Below are positions 62,159-64,000 of a stretch of DNA of 64,000 nucleotides, piece by piece (within the stretch, counting starts at the first letter, position 1; each line of letters opens with the position of its first letter). Under the pieces are notes generated by a model that saw only the letters and a list, made by a program, of their open reading frames with translations, did not search any database and had not been told where the DNA came from. This stretch comes from DATGJX01 sp963830545 (GTDB lineage Bacteria; Vulcanimicrobiota; Vulcanimicrobiia; Vulcanimicrobiales; Vulcanimicrobiaceae), in NCBI GenBank assembly GCA_963830545.1, contig CAWHMK010000001.1, positions 1,426,001-1,490,000 of the forward strand, in the 5' to 3' direction. The position numbers and the translations under genes are program-made.

Positions 62159-64000
62159 CTACGCGCGCGAGGGAAAGTACTTGGCATGCCGAGCATGCAC
62201 GAGCGCTTCCTCGCCGCGCGCGCGCAGTCGCTCTCGGGCGTAGGTCCGCGTCGCTTCGCGCATCCGGAAGCGCCGCTCGCGATCGTCTCCGTGAAGGATG
62301 TCCGCCAGGCGTTTGTCGATGATGTCGTCGAACGCAGCCGCGGCTTCTCCAGGCCGCAGCGGCGAAAAGGCGCACACCTCGCGCGCGGCGTCCACGTCGA
62401 AGCTTCCATTGAAGATACTCATACGTTCGAACAATCGCTGCGCGCAATCGTCGAGATCGGTGTAACTCCACTCGACCGCGTTGCGCAGGCTCGGTTCGTG
62501 CTCGCCGAGCAGTTCCTGCAGCGAACGGGTTTTCACCATCGGCGCGGCGGAGCTCGATGGCAAGCGGCAAACCATTTAGGGCGGCGCAAATTCGCGTAAT
62601 CTTCTCGCGATCGCTCGCATCGAAAATTACTTCCGGAGCGCTAGCCGCCGCGCGCTCATAAAAGAACACGCGCGCGTCCTCGCGTGTGAATGGCCCCAGA
62701 TGGAAAACGCGTTCTTGCGCCAGCTGCAATGGGCGGCTGCTGGTCGCCAAAATGGTCGCGCGAGGCGCCTTCATCGCGAGCGAAACGCAGATGTTGCGCG
62801 CTTCGTCGTGTACTTGCTCGCAGTGATCCAGAACGATCAGGCACTGCGTCTGTGTAAATTGCTCGGCAATGGTTTCGTATAGTGCGTCGATTTTGCCCGC
62901 GTCGCGCGCGGCCGCCAGATCGAAAAACCACGCGCCGTGCACGTAGGCGTTGCTGAGATGCTGCGCGAGAGCAACGGCGCACTGCGTCTTGCCGACGCCC
63001 TCCGGACCAACGACGGTCGTCAGATGCGATAGCGCGAGACTACGGGCAAGCGCATCTAGTTCGAGCGATCGCCCGACCATCGGCGTCGTCAGGGGCGGTA
63101 GATTTCCATCCTGCTCGGGACGACCGCCGGCGGTATGAATGCTTTGGAAGACAGCGCGGTTGCGTCCCGACGTTTTCGCCGCGTATAGTGCGCGCCCGGC
63201 GTCGCGAACCAGCGCGCGGGGTTGGCGTTCGTACGGTAAGGCGCACGCAACGCCGAAGCTCGCCGTCACGACGTGTTCGGGGCTTTGCGCGTGCGGTATA
63301 TGCAGACTCGCAAACCGCTTCGCGCATGCTCTCCGCCGCACGCAAAGCGTCGTCGGGCGTCGCGCCGAGCAGGATCGCACCGAACTGCTCGCCCCCGTAG
63401 CGCGCGAATACCCCGGCATCGTGGTCGACGCACACGCGCGCCGCTTGCGCCACTTGCGCGAGGCACGAATCGCCTGCGAGCGGGCCATACGTCTGGTTGA
63501 AACTCTTGAAAAAGTCGAGATCCATCAGAATGACGCTCATCGCGATGTCCTCGCGGCGCGCGCGATTCCATTGGGTGCGCAATCGTTCTTCGAACACGCG
63601 CCGGCTAGCGGTTTCGCCGGCCGGCTGCAAACCGGCGGCTACGTACAGAGCGCACGTTTCGAGCAGTTGCACGTCGTGCTGGTCGTACGCATCGGGTTTG
63701 TCGCTTTGCACGGAGAACACGCCGATCGGACGCAAGCCGAATCGCAAAGAAACGAAGATCGCGCTCGCGCTGTCTTCTTTCGAAGCGCCGGGAATTTGGA
63801 GCGGCACCAGTTCCGCAGGCAAATCGTCGGGTCCGCGCATGAGGAGCGATTCACCGCTGTGCATGACGCGGAAGGATTGCGATTCCTCGCGGATGCGTAC
63901 GTGCGCGTCGCGGATCGTCACGCCGTGATCGTAAGCGAATTCGATGTACGTTCCGTCCCGCGACTCGAGCGCGATGAACACGACGGATGCGTCGACGTAC
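62159..64000 (-). CDS. GAF-GGDEF-ATPase fusion protein, 5' end outside the window (frame broken twice)
   Basis: The gene enters from the right edge and ends at 62159. The visible part starts in a GAF-like domain (RIREESQSFRVMHSGESLLM). A GGDEF domain follows with ILMDLDFFKSFNQTYGPLAG and YGGEQFGAIL, in which the signature reads GGEQF. Then comes a STAND/AfsR-like ATPase (VVGPEGVGKTQCAVALA, LIVLDHCEQVHDEA, LNGLPLAIEL). The C-terminus (WSYTDLDDCAQRLFERMSIF) is typical of LuxR-type ATPases but has no HTH. Two +1 breaks lie inside plus-strand AGACT (63304-63308) and near 62555. The repair gives one continuous protein. Confidence 0.75.

Noticed and set aside
2582..63308. Widespread programmed +1 translational frameshifting as the cause of the frame breaks
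   Set aside because: The shared motif is independent of codon phase, minE breaks with the opposite sign, and the telA and recQ breaks fit homopolymer errors. Sequence-level artefact is simpler. Kept as a finding only for the motif.
1..64000. tRNA, rRNA, CRISPR arrays, insertion sequences, prophage or integrase genes
   Set aside because: Looked for on both strands; no cloverleaf, direct-repeat array, transposase or phage gene was recognised.

Overview
The window is about 64 kb of high-GC DNA around a chromosomal replication origin. Gene order at the left end (rnpA-rpmH, then dnaA-dnaN-recF-dciA-gyrB) is the classical bacterial origin layout. A complete set for lipid A and outer-membrane assembly (BamA, TamB, Skp-like chaperones, LpxA/B/C/D, FabZ, LptB, LptF/G, an LptC-like lipoprotein) shows a diderm, LPS-making bacterium. 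Gene content and protein character suit Candidatus Eremiobacterota (WPS-2) or a related phylum. That placement is an inference; no rRNA gene is present to confirm it.

Layout. 1-7433: ribosomal protein L34 and RNase P protein on the minus strand, a presumed oriC with DnaA boxes, and the replication genes. 7471-28735: one nearly continuous outer-membrane run (tamB, bamA, three Skp-like genes, lpxD-lpxC-fabZ-lpxA-lpxB, a metallophosphoesterase, an LpxB-like glycosyltransferase, an O-antigen ligase, LptC-like, lptB, lptF/G, a DUF3084 protein, a YqgF-fold protein). Most of its genes overlap by stop/start. 28808-34614: a small outer-membrane barrel, a TPR protein, a GT4 glycosyltransferase and a TelA/unknown/YbjQ trio. 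34628-37957 (minus): a secreted protein and RecQ. 38085-40676: dnaX-ybaB-recR. 40693-42256: a membrane protein/HTH pair behind a palindromic operator, and a MOSC protein. 42307-49069: a MoxR-DUF58 cluster (DUF4129, DUF4350, MoxR, DUF58, SpoIIM-like, RDD). 49053-52098 (minus): a DUF697 protein and an M48 protease. 52225-56885: a perfect DnaA box, then minC-minD-minD-minE and rodA. 56882-64000: a methyltransferase, an Imm26/LRR protein, a cupin, RNase E/G, and the 3' part of a GAF-GGDEF-ATPase gene that runs off the right edge.

Three things stand out. First, about 20 reading-frame breaks interrupt otherwise healthy genes, including essential ones (dnaN, lpxA, lpxB, lpxC, lpxD, rodA, minE). Nearly all shift the frame by net +1. 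At least nine can be repaired by deleting the middle base of an AGNCY pentamer, in more than one codon phase. I read this as a systematic sequence-level error, or a lesion at AGCY sites, rather than ribosomal frameshifting. Second, a short dispersed repeat related to TCATSSTGAGCCTGTCGAA lies inside coding sequence: in the dnaX linker, in the minE tail, and as the N-terminus of the second minD. Third, there are two adjacent minD paralogues between minC and minE, preceded by a consensus DnaA box that could tie division-site placement to initiation.

No tRNA, rRNA, CRISPR array, prophage or insertion sequence was recognised.
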